18,403 nucleotides of DNA from Wenzhouxiangella sp. (GCA_018400355.1 JAGYMV010000004.1:1-18403); one strand, 5' to 3'. Positions 5,398 through 14,306 are shown, counted from the first letter of the stretch. Numbers and translations: made by a program. The notes: generated from the sequence alone by a model not told the origin.

Positions 5398-6780
5398 CTA
5401 AGCGATGCCACCTTTGGTGAGTTTAAGCGGATCCAAAAGGCTTTTTAATTCATCACGTGACAAATCCGTCATTTCCTCAGCGACTTCAATGATGGGTCGG
5501 CCTTCCTGATAGGCTTTTTTGGCGCAGGCCGCACCCAGCTCATACCCAATCACTCGGTTGAGTGCGGTGACGAGAATGGGGTTTCTCTCTAAGGCATCAT
5601 TTAGATTGTCGTGGCGAACTTTGAAACCCTTGATGGCCTGATCAGCCAAGAGGCGAACCGATTGGCTCAGAATATGAACGCTCTCGAGAATGGACGCCGC
5701 CACCACGGGCAACATCACATTGAGCTGGAAATTGCCAGATTGACCGGCCACCGTGATGGTCGCATCGTGTCCGATCACGCGCGCTGCCACCATGCACACC
5801 GCCTCTGGGATCACCGGGTTGACTTTGCCCGGCATGATCGAGCTTCCAGGCTGCAGGGGCATCAGCTCGATTTCGCCCAATCCCGCCAGTGGGCCAGAAT
5901 TCATCCATCGAAGGTCATTGCTGATCTTCATTAAAGAAACAGCGAGCGTTTTCAGCTGACCCGATAGCTCAACAACACCATCAACGCTGGAGATGCCTTC
6001 AAACTTGTTGGTTGCTGAGGCAAATTCAAAGCCGGTGGCATTGGTCAAAGCCTTGGCCACTTCTTCGCCAAAAGCCTCTGGCGCATTGATGCCAGTACCC
6101 ACAGCGGTCCCACCCTGAGGCAAAAAGCGGAGCCGTTCCAATGCGCTGGTCAATCGTGCAATTGAACTCTCGATCTGGCAAGCCCAAGTGGCGAGCTCCT
6201 GCCCTAAAGTCACGGGCATTGCATCCATCAGATGGGTCCGACCCGTCTTGGCCACGGACTCCAACTCCACCGAGCGCTTGGTGAGCACGGTGTGCAAATG
6301 CTTGAGCGCAGGCAACAGCTGTTCGGCCGTCGTCAAACACGCGCTCACCTGAATGGTGGTGGGAATCACATCGTTTGAGCTTTGGCTCATGTTGACATGG
6401 TCATTGGGGTGCACTTCCACGCCCGCTGAGTCTCTGGCCACCAAATGAGAAATCACTTCATTGGCATTCATGTTTGAGCTGGTACCAGAACCTGTTTGAT
6501 AGACATCGACTGGAAAGTGCTCATCCACCTTGCCTGCAATCACCTGATCGGCTGCGCGCCCAATGGCTTGCCCCAACTCGGGCTCGAGAAGATCAAGGGC
6601 CACATTGGCTTCCGCACAGGCTTTCTTGACCAAACCAAGCGCCTGTATGAAGGCGCGTGGCATGCGCTGACCACTGATCGGAAAATTGTTCACCGCGCGC
6701 TGTGTCTGCGCGCCCCACAGGGCATTTTGGGGGACCTCAAGCTCACCCATGCTGTCCCGTTCGATGCGTACATCACTCAT
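5398..6780 (-). CDS. fumC: Fumarate hydratase, class II (FumC)
   Basis: A 460-residue oxygen-stable, iron-free fumarase that interconverts fumarate and L-malate in the TCA cycle; it forms tetramers. The superfamily signature GSSIMPGKVNP is at 312-322 on the flexible catalytic loop. Other active-site segments are TGSGTSSNMNANEV (97-110), MSQSSNDVIP (131-140) and KTGRTHLMDAMPV (178-190) with the conserved His183. GTAVGTGIN is at 224-232. The N-terminus MSDVRIERDSMGELEVP is typical and AGGAG precedes the ATG at a usable distance. Length is normal. It lies 19 bases after the methyltransferase gene in the same direction, so they may share a transcript. Class II fumarase is also the form used under iron limitation or oxidative stress in bacteria that keep class I enzymes. 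Confidence 0.97.
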   Translation of the reverse strand: MSDVRIERDSMGELEVPQNALWGAQTQRAVNNFPISGQRMPRAFIQALGLVKKACAEANVALDLLEPELGQAIGRAADQVIAGKVDEHFPVDVYQTGSGTSSNMNANEVISHLVARDSAGVEVHPNDHVNMSQSSNDVIPTTIQVSACLTTAEQLLPALKHLHTVLTKRSVELESVAKTGRTHLMDAMPVTLGQELATWACQIESSIARLTSALERLRFLPQGGTAVGTGINAPEAFGEEVAKALTNATGFEFASATNKFEGISSVDGVVELSGQLKTLAVSLMKISNDLRWMNSGPLAGLGEIELMPLQPGSSIMPGKVNPVIPEAVCMVAARVIGHDATITVAGQSGNFQLNVMLPVVAASILESVHILSQSVRLLADQAIKGFKVRHDNLNDALERNPILVTALNRVIGYELGAACAKKAYQEGRPIIEVAEEMTDLSRDELKSLLDPLKLTKGGIA

Positions 6781-6799
6781 CCCACCAATCTCCTAAGTT

Positions 6800-7630
6800 T
6801 CAATTGACTCGTCTAGCCACCAAATAAGCAATCCATCCAGCATCGGCTTCTCCATGCTCAGAGCGGGTGTAAACGCCATCGCCCTCGCCGGTCTCTTCGT
6901 CGGTTCCTTCCCAGTAAACACCCACATCGTTAAAGCCTGCCTCTTTGAGCAATTCTTGAATTTCAGGTAAGGTCCAAAGCCGCCAATGGTACTCAAACGC
7001 TCGTTTTAGTTTCGAGCCGTCGGGAAACTCAAAATGAATCTGGCAGACGGTGTCATGCGTGATTGGGTCGAAAGCGTGTTGATCCCAAACATAGGTAAAA
7101 CCATCATATTCCGTGCTCTCTTCGAGCTCTCGATGGGCCTCAAAGCCCCCAAACGAGTCCAGGATCAACACACCGTCTTCAACCAAACCTGCCAAGCAAT
7201 GCTCGAAATACGCGCGCAGCGAGTCTCTGGTCTTGAACAGGTAATAGCTAAAATTCATCGCAACGATGACATCGGCTTTGGGCTCATGCACCTCTAATAC
7301 GTCGCTGTGGACCAGTTCGACTCGAGACTGTTGCTCGGGATTGAGTTGCTGGAAATGATTCCGACGCCCCCACTCGAGCACCTCTTCATCCAAGTCAATG
7401 GCAACAGCTCGATTGGCGGGGTGATTGCGAACAAAGGCGCACGCTGTATTGGCGGTGCCGCAGAAATCCTCTCGCAAAAGACGCAATGGGCGCTTGGACA
7501 AGGACTCAAAAGTCTCTGCCACAAAATCAAGTTCTGATTCTGTGTCTTGCACACTGGCTTCATACAAGCGATGACGATCGGCTTGTTCTGCCTGAGTTTT
7601 TTTAAAAGAATGCTTCGCCTTATTCATCAT
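6800..7630 (-). CDS. Class I SAM-dependent methyltransferase of unknown substrate
   Basis: A 276-residue protein with a class I (Rossmann-fold) methyltransferase core. LLREDFCGTA is motif I (SAM binding), VAIDLDEEVLEWGRR gives the acidic end of strand beta 2, SDVLEV is the next SAM-contact segment and KADVIVAMNFSYYLF is motif IV. Later segments are GVLILDSFGG, FEYHWRLWTLPEIQELL and a C-terminal GWIAYLVARR. The reading frame is open further, to a possible start at 7693, but that would overlap pgsA and add a low-quality extension. I prefer the double ATG at 7630/7627, which leaves about 52 bases after pgsA. No Shine-Dalgarno sequence is clear. It sits between pgsA and fumC, 19 bases before fumC. 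The context does not reveal a substrate (small molecule, lipid or protein), and I do not recognise a named family. Confidence 0.85.
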   Translation of the reverse strand: MMNKAKHSFKKTQAEQADRHRLYEASVQDTESELDFVAETFESLSKRPLRLLREDFCGTANTACAFVRNHPANRAVAIDLDEEVLEWGRRNHFQQLNPEQQSRVELVHSDVLEVHEPKADVIVAMNFSYYLFKTRDSLRAYFEHCLAGLVEDGVLILDSFGGFEAHRELEESTEYDGFTYVWDQHAFDPITHDTVCQIHFEFPDGSKLKRAFEYHWRLWTLPEIQELLKEAGFNDVGVYWEGTDEETGEGDGVYTRSEHGEADAGWIAYLVARRVN

Positions 7631-7682
7631 TAAAAGTCCATTCGTAGATACACAGTACTTGCACAAATCCAATGCAATTGAA

Positions 7683-8240
7683 TCATTGCGCACGCAGCGC
7701 TGGCCAGGCAGCCCTAAGATACATACTCATAGAAACCAAGGTCAGCCCAGCAGCCACAATCAATAACACCTCGCCGATGGCCAGTATCGGAAGCGCAAAC
7801 AAGGGCTCACCATACAAACAAAATCCAATGGCCACCATCTGAGCGGTGGTTTTGAGTTTTCCAATCCACTGAACTTTCACCTGCGCACTTTCACCGATGA
7901 TCGCCATCCATTCCCGAAGCGCCGAGACAGTGATCTCACGCCCGATGATCACCGCACCAGCAACGGCCAAGATGATATCGGGATTGGCCTGAACAATCAG
8001 CACCAAGGCCACAGCCACCATCAACTTATCGGCCACTGGGTCAAGGAACGCCCCCAGACGCGAGGACATTTCAAATTTTCTGGCCACCCAGCCATCCGCC
8101 CAGTCGGTGAGTGCTGCCAAAACAAAAATCAGAACAGCCAACTGATTGGCACCGGCCCAAGGCAAATAGAACACCAACACCAAAATCGGTATCATCGCGA
8201 TTCTGACCAAGGTCAGCATGGTGGGTATGGTGATGCGCAC
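7683..8240 (-). CDS. pgsA: CDP-diacylglycerol--glycerol-3-phosphate 3-phosphatidyltransferase
   Basis: A 185-residue inner-membrane enzyme making phosphatidylglycerol phosphate, the committed step to phosphatidylglycerol and cardiolipin. The CDP-alcohol phosphotransferase motif DGxxAR-x8-G-x3-D-x3-D is complete: Asp49, Gly50, Ala53, Arg54, Gly63, Asp67, Asp71. Several hydrophobic helices are visible, at about 7-30, 32-47, 73-90, 92-105 and 150-175. The N-terminus MRITIPTMLTLVRI is typical. The start is GTG at 8240, supported by AGGGAG followed by 7 bases. uvrC ends 62 bases upstream in the same direction, the common uvrC-pgsA order, and a probable pgsA promoter lies in that gap. The tRNA genes that often follow pgsA are absent; a methyltransferase gene follows instead. 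Confidence 0.95.
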   Translation of the reverse strand: MRITIPTMLTLVRIAMIPILVLVFYLPWAGANQLAVLIFVLAALTDWADGWVARKFEMSSRLGAFLDPVADKLMVAVALVLIVQANPDIILAVAGAVIIGREITVSALREWMAIIGESAQVKVQWIGKLKTTAQMVAIGFCLYGEPLFALPILAIGEVLLIVAAGLTLVSMSMYLRAAWPALRAQ

Positions 8241-8279
8241 GCTTTGGCTCCCTAAACAAACTGCTTCAGTTGACTGCCT

Positions 8280-8306
8280 ATTATAAAGCTCTTAGACCAG
8301 CTTCAA
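8280..8306 (-). promoter_or_regulatory. Possible sigma-70 promoter for pgsA
   Basis: A perfect TATAAT reads at 8285-8280 on the minus strand, with TTGAAG at 8306-8301 fifteen bases upstream (the alternative CATTGA gives 17). It lies in the uvrC-pgsA gap about 40 bases before the pgsA GTG. The -10 is strong; the -35 and spacing are poor. Confidence 0.45.
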
Positions 8307-10153
8307 TGGGCCGTTTTCTTCTGGTTTGCTCGAACACGACTGGGCTCGGCATGGAGCGCCTCATGAATGCGAACGGCCAATGCCTCACTGATCCCCTCCA
8401 CCCGTTGCAGGTCTTTCACGCTCGCCTTGATCAAACCCTCTTGACCGCCAAATTGCTGCAACAATCGCTTCCGCTTCACAGAACCAATCCCTTCAATGCC
8501 ATCGAGAATGGATTGATGGGCCGCCTTTTGTCGTTTGCGTCGATGGCCGGCGACAGCAAACCGATGCGCTTCATCCCGAATCTGCTGGATCACATGGGAG
8601 GCTGGATGGTGCGGCCCAGGGACCACTTCTTTGTCTCCAAAGATCAGCCGCTCATGGCCACTGCGCCTGGCTGGTCCCTTCGCCACACCCAATAGAGGAA
8701 TGGCATCAAGGCCCAGCTCGGTCATCACTTTCCGGGCTCGGCTGAGCTGACCCTTGCCACCATCGATGACCAACAAATCGGGCAACTGGCTTTCTTCTTT
8801 CAATGCCCGGCGGTAACGGCGCCGCAGAACATCCTCCATCGCAGCGTAGTCATCCCCTGGCGCAATCCCTTCGATCCCATAGAGCCGATAGTGACGCTTC
8901 ATGGCACCCTCAGGCCCAAACACGACACACGAACCCACCGTCCCCTGCCCGCTGCTGTGACTGATATCAAAGCATTCCATACGTTCGGGTGGGCCTGAGA
9001 GTGATAACAAAGATGACAACGCAGACAATCCTTGGCCCCATTGATCTTTTTCGACCAATTTCCGCCTCAAAGCATCTTCAGCGTTTTTGACCGCCAGAGA
9101 AATCCACTGAAGCCGCTCGCCACGCACGCGATATTTCAAATCAACGGGCCCACAGCGGCGCTGCCCGAGTGCTTCGGCCCACAGTGTTGGCGCGCTTGGT
9201 TCCTGTGACACCAACACCACACGGGGCGGCCGGTGGTCTTGATAGAACTGTCCCAAAAAGGCATCAATGACCGACTGATCGCTGTCTTGTGATGTGACGT
9301 TGCTTGGAAACAAATTGCGCCCGCCGACGTTGCGCCCATTCCGAAAAGACATGACATGAATGGCCACAGCGCCTGAGGATGAGGCCACACCGATGACATC
9401 CATCTCCTGTTGCTGCCCCATCACAAACTGTTGCGAGCGCACGGTTTGCAATGATTGAATGTGGTCGCGAAAAACCGCCGCCTGCTCATAATCTTGTTCT
9501 TCGCTTGCCTTTGTCATGCGTTGCACCAAGTGCTGAATGACGGCATCATCATGGCCATTTAGAAGCTGTCTGGCTGCATCGACATCGGCTGCGTAGTCGG
9601 CTTGGGAGATATAGTCCACACAGGGTGCTGAGCATCTTTTAATCTGGTATTGCAGACACGGACGGGTTCTGTTTTTAAACACGCTGTCGCGGCATTGACG
9701 CAACTTAAACAATCGATAAATTTGGTTGAGTGACTCTCGAACCGCGCCAATACTCGAGAATGGTCCGAAAAACTCGCCCTTTGCCTTTTTCTTCCCTCGA
9801 TAAAAGCTAATCAATGGGTAGGGGTGATCACTGCTCAACCGAATCCATGGATAACTCTTGTCGTCTCTGAGGTTGATATTGAAACGCGGTTTGTGGGCCT
9901 TGATCCACTCATTCTCTAGCAACAGGGCCTCTGTTTCTGTTTCCGTCAGACTCACCTCCATGGAGGCAATCTTTTTAATCATCAAATTGATTCTGGCCCC
10001 TTTGTCTTGGCCATTAAAATAACTTCCAACTCGGCGTTGTAGATTTTTGGCCTTGCCAACATAAAGCACCTGGCCTTTGTCGTCGCGCATCACATACACG
10101 CCCGGCCCTTTGGTCAGGCTTTTTGCAAAGGTCTGGCCACAAAAATCACTCAT
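8303..10153 (-). CDS. uvrC: UvrABC excinuclease subunit C
   Basis: A 616-residue nuclease that makes both incisions around DNA lesions in nucleotide excision repair, acting with UvrB. The N-terminal GIY-YIG nuclease domain has GVY at 18-20 and YVGKAKNLQRR from 31. Cysteines 154, 166, 174 and 178 match the spacing of the known UvrC iron-sulfur cluster. The UVR domain that binds UvrB is at about 204-239 (EEQDYEQAAVFRDHI). The RNase H-like second nuclease domain has ECFDISH with Asp396 and VIDGGKGQL with Asp464. Tandem helix-hairpin-helix motifs lie near the C-terminus (about 545-605). Full family length. The ATG overlaps the preceding phosphatase gene by 8 bases (ATGAGTGA), implying coupled translation. 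Confidence 0.98.
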   Translation of the reverse strand: MSDFCGQTFAKSLTKGPGVYVMRDDKGQVLYVGKAKNLQRRVGSYFNGQDKGARINLMIKKIASMEVSLTETETEALLLENEWIKAHKPRFNINLRDDKSYPWIRLSSDHPYPLISFYRGKKKAKGEFFGPFSSIGAVRESLNQIYRLFKLRQCRDSVFKNRTRPCLQYQIKRCSAPCVDYISQADYAADVDAARQLLNGHDDAVIQHLVQRMTKASEEQDYEQAAVFRDHIQSLQTVRSQQFVMGQQQEMDVIGVASSSGAVAIHVMSFRNGRNVGGRNLFPSNVTSQDSDQSVIDAFLGQFYQDHRPPRVVLVSQEPSAPTLWAEALGQRRCGPVDLKYRVRGERLQWISLAVKNAEDALRRKLVEKDQWGQGLSALSSLLSLSGPPERMECFDISHSSGQGTVGSCVVFGPEGAMKRHYRLYGIEGIAPGDDYAAMEDVLRRRYRRALKEESQLPDLLVIDGGKGQLSRARKVMTELGLDAIPLLGVAKGPARRSGHERLIFGDKEVVPGPHHPASHVIQQIRDEAHRFAVAGHRRKRQKAAHQSILDGIEGIGSVKRKRLLQQFGGQEGLIKASVKDLQRVEGISEALAVRIHEALHAEPSRVRANQKKTAH

Positions 10154-10667
10154 TCAAACCACCCGAATGCCCTGCGCCTTGGACGCACCGCTCGATCCAC
10201 GCAGAGGCTGCTTGATCCAGCATGGACACCACCTCCGTAAAACCATCGAGACCGCCATAGTAGGGATCGGGCACATCGAGTCCAAACCATGGTGAGGTGG
10301 GCTCCACCAAGGACATCAACAAACGAACTTTGTGCTGCGTACCAGATGCTGCCAACCCAAGCAGTGCCTCGTGGTTGGCTCGGTCCATTGCATAAATCTC
10401 ATCGAAGCGCTCAAAGTCCCCCATGCTCACTTGACGGGCTCTTTGCTCATCTACATCAAACCCAGCCGCTTTGGCCACCGCACGCGCCCGGGGGTCTGGG
10501 GCTTTGCCGATGTGGTAAGCCGCCGTGCCCGCAGAATCGAGCTCAATGGCTGGGCTGTCGAAACCAACACGGGCCAAGCGATGTTGAAAAACCCCTTGGG
10601 CCAGAGGGCTCCGACAAATGTTACCCAAGCAAACAAAGAGTATTTTGTTCGGTGAGCCAGATCTCAT
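10146..10667 (-). CDS. Low-molecular-weight protein-tyrosine-phosphatase
   Basis: A 173-residue cytoplasmic phosphatase. The catalytic P-loop CLGNICRS has Cys13 as nucleophile, with Arg19 and Ser20. The general-acid motif DPYYGG has Asp134. Known members remove phosphate from bacterial tyrosine kinases that control polysaccharide export, or from arginine in some firmicutes. In pseudomonad-type genomes a member commonly follows kdsB, as here, although its substrate in this setting is not well defined. The start ATG overlaps the kdsB stop by 4 bases (ATGA) and the stop overlaps uvrC by 8 bases, so it is embedded in a co-translated string. In Pseudomonas-type operons murB often follows; here uvrC follows directly. 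Confidence 0.94.
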   Translation of the reverse strand: MRSGSPNKILFVCLGNICRSPLAQGVFQHRLARVGFDSPAIELDSAGTAAYHIGKAPDPRARAVAKAAGFDVDEQRARQVSMGDFERFDEIYAMDRANHEALLGLAASGTQHKVRLLMSLVEPTSPWFGLDVPDPYYGGLDGFTEVVSMLDQAASAWIERCVQGAGHSGGLNE

Positions 10668-11455
10668 CTATTTGGATGCATCTCGCTGGCATCGACAGAC
10701 GCCGTGGCGTCCGATAGGCGGGCAAATGCCTCGCAAACTCTCGCCAAATCATCGGCATTGTCCACACCAGCGGGTATGGGCTCGAGGGCTTGATCACACA
10801 CAATCTGCCAGCCAGAAGACAAAGCACGCCACTGCTCCAAGGATTCCGCCTGCTCGATCTCACTCATCGGGAGACTTGGCCAGCGCCGCAATGCGCTGAC
10901 TCGATAAGCATATAAACCCACATGGCGCTTGGCCACGCTGTCAGGCCAGCCGCCTCCTCGAGCATATGGAATGGGGGAACGAGAAAAACAAAGCGCCTGA
11001 TTGGCGTTGTTGACGAGCACCTTCACCACATCGGGGTCGCGCCAGGCCGCCTCGGACCCCAACTGATCAAACAATGTGGCCAACTGTGCAGTGGGGTGTG
11101 CCTGCAACACGCGCGCCACTTGCTGCAAGCACGCCACCGGCATGAGGGGCTCGTCGCCTTGCAGATTGACGACGATGGCCTCGTCATCCAAACCAAGCAA
11201 CTCGACGGCCTCGCACAGCCGGTCGGTGCCCGAAGCGTGCGCTGGGCTTGTCATGAGTGCTCGCCCACCCACCGTCTCAACGGCGGTGGCGATGTCTGGA
11301 TGATCAGTGACCACCGTGACCGAATCGGCCCCGGCTTGTGTGGCGGTTTGCCAGACTCGGACCACCAGTGGCGCACCGAGCACATCAGCAAGTGCTTTGT
11401 TGGCCAGCCGTGTAGAGCCGAGTCGAGCTGGGATCAAGAGATGAAAATTAGCCAT
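10664..11455 (-). CDS. kdsB: 3-deoxy-manno-octulosonate cytidylyltransferase (CMP-KDO synthetase)
   Basis: A 263-residue cytoplasmic enzyme that activates KDO with CTP so it can be added to lipid A precursors. The N-terminal nucleotide-binding segment LLIPARLGSTRLANKAL begins at residue 6. Asp51 lies in VTDHPDI, SGTDRLCEA follows at about 75-83, and NLQGDEPLMP at 97-106 carries the metal/CTP-binding residues. The open frame extends upstream to 11575, but that region lies inside lpxK and has no family similarity. MANFHLLIPAR at 11455 is the normal N-terminus. The start overlaps the lpxK stop by 8 bases (ATGGCTAA). Length is slightly above the usual 245-255. Confidence 0.97.
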   Translation of the reverse strand: MANFHLLIPARLGSTRLANKALADVLGAPLVVRVWQTATQAGADSVTVVTDHPDIATAVETVGGRALMTSPAHASGTDRLCEAVELLGLDDEAIVVNLQGDEPLMPVACLQQVARVLQAHPTAQLATLFDQLGSEAAWRDPDVVKVLVNNANQALCFSRSPIPYARGGGWPDSVAKRHVGLYAYRVSALRRWPSLPMSEIEQAESLEQWRALSSGWQIVCDQALEPIPAGVDNADDLARVCEAFARLSDATASVDASEMHPNR

Positions 11456-12479
11456 GGTGTATGAATTCTCGCACATGCCCAACCACCGCATCCAAGACCG
11501 CCGGGTCCAGTTGCGCTTCAACTTGAAGAACGTATAGATTGCCCTTGAGTTCGTCGGGCAACGCAAGCCGCTCAATCTTCACCCAATCTTTTTGGGTCAC
11601 CACCATGGGTTTGCTCTGATGGGCTCGAGTCAAATCGTCTATGGAGAAGGCATGGTGGTCAGGCCAAGCCCTCAGACTCACCGTCATCCCAAGTGTTTTA
11701 AGCGTCTGGCGAAAGCCCTCTGGGTGAGCGATGGCACATAGCCCCACCACGGCTTGGCCTTCAAGCCCGTTCAAATCAATGTGTTCACCATCCGCCACCC
11801 GCAGCAAGTGCTTGGGCGACAATTCAAAGCGACTGTGGGGCTGATCCAGCCGAAAGTTGCCTGACTTAATTAGGATTTGGTCCACCGAATTCAGACGATC
11901 AATCGGCTCTCGCAATGGCCCAGCTGGCAACAAATACCCGTTCCCAAAGCCACGCTCGCCGTCGATCAAACACATTGTATAGCTGCTTTGCAGCGTGTGA
12001 TGTTGCAAGCCATCGTCGCTCACCACCACCTCAGCACCCGCTGCCACAGCGCGGGCGACGGCCAACTGGCGGTCTCGCCCAACCCAGACATCAACGCCCG
12101 TTTGCTTGGCCAGAAGCACTGACTCATCCCCTACCTCTTTCGGATCGCTGTTGGGTCTGACCAAGACAATGTCTCGCTGATTGGCCGATCGCCCAGCACC
12201 CCCATAGCCCCGCGATATCACAGCCACTCGGTATCCAGCATCGCGACACGCAGCCACCACACGCGCCACCACCGGCGTCTTTCCAGACCCACCCACGACC
12301 AAATTGCCGACCACAATGACGGGGACGTTCGGTCTTTGGTCTCTCATGCGGTGTGATTTTGCGATCTGTTTTGCTCTTAGATACCGATACATGGGCACCA
12401 AAGCACGAAGCCAAGCCGGTGGCTTGGATGGGGCGTACCAGACCGAGGTCAGCCAATCTGCCAGACTACTTCTAAGCAT
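11448..12479 (-). CDS. lpxK: Tetraacyldisaccharide 4'-kinase
   Basis: A 343-residue membrane-associated kinase that phosphorylates the 4' position of the lipid A disaccharide precursor. The Walker A-like GNLVVGGSGKTP is at 58-69, and DDGLQH at 155-160 is the hallmark LpxK motif. ISRGYGG is at 88-94 and the N-terminal region (about 8-40) is hydrophobic and basic, as expected for membrane association. QKDWVKIERL near the C-terminus is also conserved. The start overlaps the msbA stop by 8 bases (ATGCTTAG), and the stop overlaps kdsB by 8 bases. The msbA-lpxK-kdsB order is standard in gammaproteobacteria and groups three successive steps of lipid A-KDO assembly and export. Confidence 0.97.
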   Translation of the reverse strand: MLRSSLADWLTSVWYAPSKPPAWLRALVPMYRYLRAKQIAKSHRMRDQRPNVPVIVVGNLVVGGSGKTPVVARVVAACRDAGYRVAVISRGYGGAGRSANQRDIVLVRPNSDPKEVGDESVLLAKQTGVDVWVGRDRQLAVARAVAAGAEVVVSDDGLQHHTLQSSYTMCLIDGERGFGNGYLLPAGPLREPIDRLNSVDQILIKSGNFRLDQPHSRFELSPKHLLRVADGEHIDLNGLEGQAVVGLCAIAHPEGFRQTLKTLGMTVSLRAWPDHHAFSIDDLTRAHQSKPMVVTQKDWVKIERLALPDELKGNLYVLQVEAQLDPAVLDAVVGHVREFIHHG

Positions 12480-14238
12480 GCACCGACGCTGCTTCGAATT
12501 GGAGATGATACAAATGTCGGTAAAGCCCCTGCTCCATGGCCATCAGACTGGCATGCGTCCCAGCCTCCACCACCCGCCCCTGATCAAGGACGATGACTTG
12601 GTCCGCGCGCTGAATGGTCGATAGCTGATGCGCAATCACCAGACAAGTGCGGTCCACGATTAGATTATCGAGCGCCTTTTGCACCCATTGCTCTGATTCT
12701 GCATCGAGAGCGGAGGTCGCCTCATCCAGCAACAAAATGGGTGCGTCTTTCAAGATCGCGCGTGCTATCGCCAATCGCTGTTTTTGACCGCCAGACAATA
12801 AAACCCCACCGGCACCCAATCGAGTATCTAGGCCTTCGGGCAACCGATCAATGAACTCCATCGCATAGGCATTCTCGGCCGCCTGCTTGATCTGGTCTTT
12901 TGAGGTGGCTCGATCGGCACCATAGGCGATATTGGCCGCGATGGTGTCGTTAAACAGCACCACATGCTGGGAAACAAGCCCAATGTGAGCGCGCAACGCA
13001 CCCAATTCATAATCCACCAAATCGACCCCATCGAGCAGCACTCGGCCCTCAGATGGCTCATAGAAACGTGGGAGCAACTTCATCAACGTGCTTTTTCCAG
13101 AGCCAGAGCGACCGACCACGGCGGTTAAGCTGCCGGGTTTTAGTTCAAGACTGACCGAATCCAAGACTGGCGCCGTCTCATCTGGGCCATAGCGAAAGCT
13201 CACATTCTCAAACTCAATGTTTCCCGCGATCTTGTCAGGCGCAAACCGACCCTCGTTGGTCTCCGTGGGGCTATCAATGATCTCAAAAATGCTTTCAGCC
13301 GCCGCCACGGCTTTTTCAATCACCACGTGCAACTTGGTCAACCGCTTGAGTGGTGGTATGCAGGCCACCATGGCCGCCAAGACAGACATGAAAATGCCGG
13401 CACTCACCGAATCTCGCAGCCAATCACTGGCGGCCAATACGAGCAAAATGACGACCGCCGCGCCGGCAGCCAACTGGATCAGTGATGATGACACCAGCTG
13501 TGTGGCCGCCAACTTCAAATGCAACTGCCGGTTAGATTCTGTCTCTTCACCAAAGCGATTGGCCTCATGCGCCTGCCCCCCATAAACCTTAATGACCTCA
13601 TGGCCATTAACGGCTTCCTCTGTCAGGTGGGTGACATCGCCCATGGAGTGCTGTATGCGACCCGATAGCCGCCGAAAGCGCACACTGATGACGCTCACCA
13701 CCAGCAAAATCACCGGCGCCAACAACAACATGGCTAGGGTCAAGCGCCAGGACTGGATGAGCATGACGCCAACCAACGCCACCACCGTCAATGTGTCTCT
13801 GATCGCCCCAATCAACGCAGTGGTCGCGCCTTGGGCCACTTGCTCCGCGTTGTAACTGATCACAGAAATCATCTGCCCGGGCGAGCGCTGATCGAAATAG
13901 GCGCTGGGCAAGCCCAGATAGCGACCAAAGACGTCCTGTCGCATGTCAGCGATGAGTCGTCGGCCAACCCACTCCATGCCATACACGCCACCGAAATTGC
14001 CAACGATGCGGAGCGCCACCGCGCCCATCACCAGACCCGGCAACCACCAACTGAATACGGGGTCACTTGCCACGATCGTCTCATCGATCAGTGGGCGCAA
14101 CAAATAAAAGAACAAACCCTGACCCGCCGCATCCAAGGCCACCGCAAAAATAGACAACGCAAAAATGGCTCGATGCGCCAAGATATAACCCAACAAACGT
14201 CGATAGATCGATGTTGGTGTGGTGGTTGACTGGCTCAT
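12472..14238 (-). CDS. msbA: Lipid A export ABC transporter, permease/ATPase (MsbA)
   Basis: A 588-residue homodimeric half-transporter that flips core-lipid A across the inner membrane. Six transmembrane helices occupy roughly residues 20-300. The nucleotide-binding domain has Walker A GRSGSGKST at 376-384, a Q-loop near SQHVVLF (423-429), signature LSGGQ at 481-485, Walker B LLLDEATSALD at 502-512 and the H-loop VIAHQLSTI. Length is normal for MsbA. Placement directly before lpxK and after exbBD supports MsbA rather than another type 1 exporter. The H-loop reads AHQLSTI rather than the commoner AHRLSTI, a mild variation. AAGAG precedes the ATG. A 68-base gap separates it from exbD. Confidence 0.96.
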   Translation of the reverse strand: MSQSTTTPTSIYRRLLGYILAHRAIFALSIFAVALDAAGQGLFFYLLRPLIDETIVASDPVFSWWLPGLVMGAVALRIVGNFGGVYGMEWVGRRLIADMRQDVFGRYLGLPSAYFDQRSPGQMISVISYNAEQVAQGATTALIGAIRDTLTVVALVGVMLIQSWRLTLAMLLLAPVILLVVSVISVRFRRLSGRIQHSMGDVTHLTEEAVNGHEVIKVYGGQAHEANRFGEETESNRQLHLKLAATQLVSSSLIQLAAGAAVVILLVLAASDWLRDSVSAGIFMSVLAAMVACIPPLKRLTKLHVVIEKAVAAAESIFEIIDSPTETNEGRFAPDKIAGNIEFENVSFRYGPDETAPVLDSVSLELKPGSLTAVVGRSGSGKSTLMKLLPRFYEPSEGRVLLDGVDLVDYELGALRAHIGLVSQHVVLFNDTIAANIAYGADRATSKDQIKQAAENAYAMEFIDRLPEGLDTRLGAGGVLLSGGQKQRLAIARAILKDAPILLLDEATSALDAESEQWVQKALDNLIVDRTCLVIAHQLSTIQRADQVIVLDQGRVVEAGTHASLMAMEQGLYRHLYHLQFEAASVHA

Positions 14239-14306
14239 GCTAAAACTCTTTGGTCACTTTGGCGGCTGATTAAGAGGCCAATTAAACGGTTGATGGCTCG
14301 GTTGGC

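Noticed and set aside
7631..7682. tRNA genes after pgsA, as in many relatives
   Set aside because: The gap is only about 52 bases and shows no cloverleaf or T-loop motif.
7631..7693. Upstream extension of the methyltransferase overlapping pgsA
   Set aside because: The added residues look non-coding and would overlap the pgsA end; the double ATG at 7630/7627 is simpler.
10922..11464. 180-residue plus-strand open frame antisense to kdsB
   Set aside because: It lies wholly opposite a conserved gene, with no recognisable domain; a codon-bias shadow.
11456..11575. Upstream extension of kdsB
   Set aside because: It lies inside lpxK in another frame and is unlike any CMP-KDO synthetase N-terminus; the conserved start is at 11455.
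14239..14306. Regulatory element between exbD and msbA from the repeated GGCTCGGTTGGCTC
   Set aside because: The repeat is short and imperfect, and no stem or promoter match is convincing.
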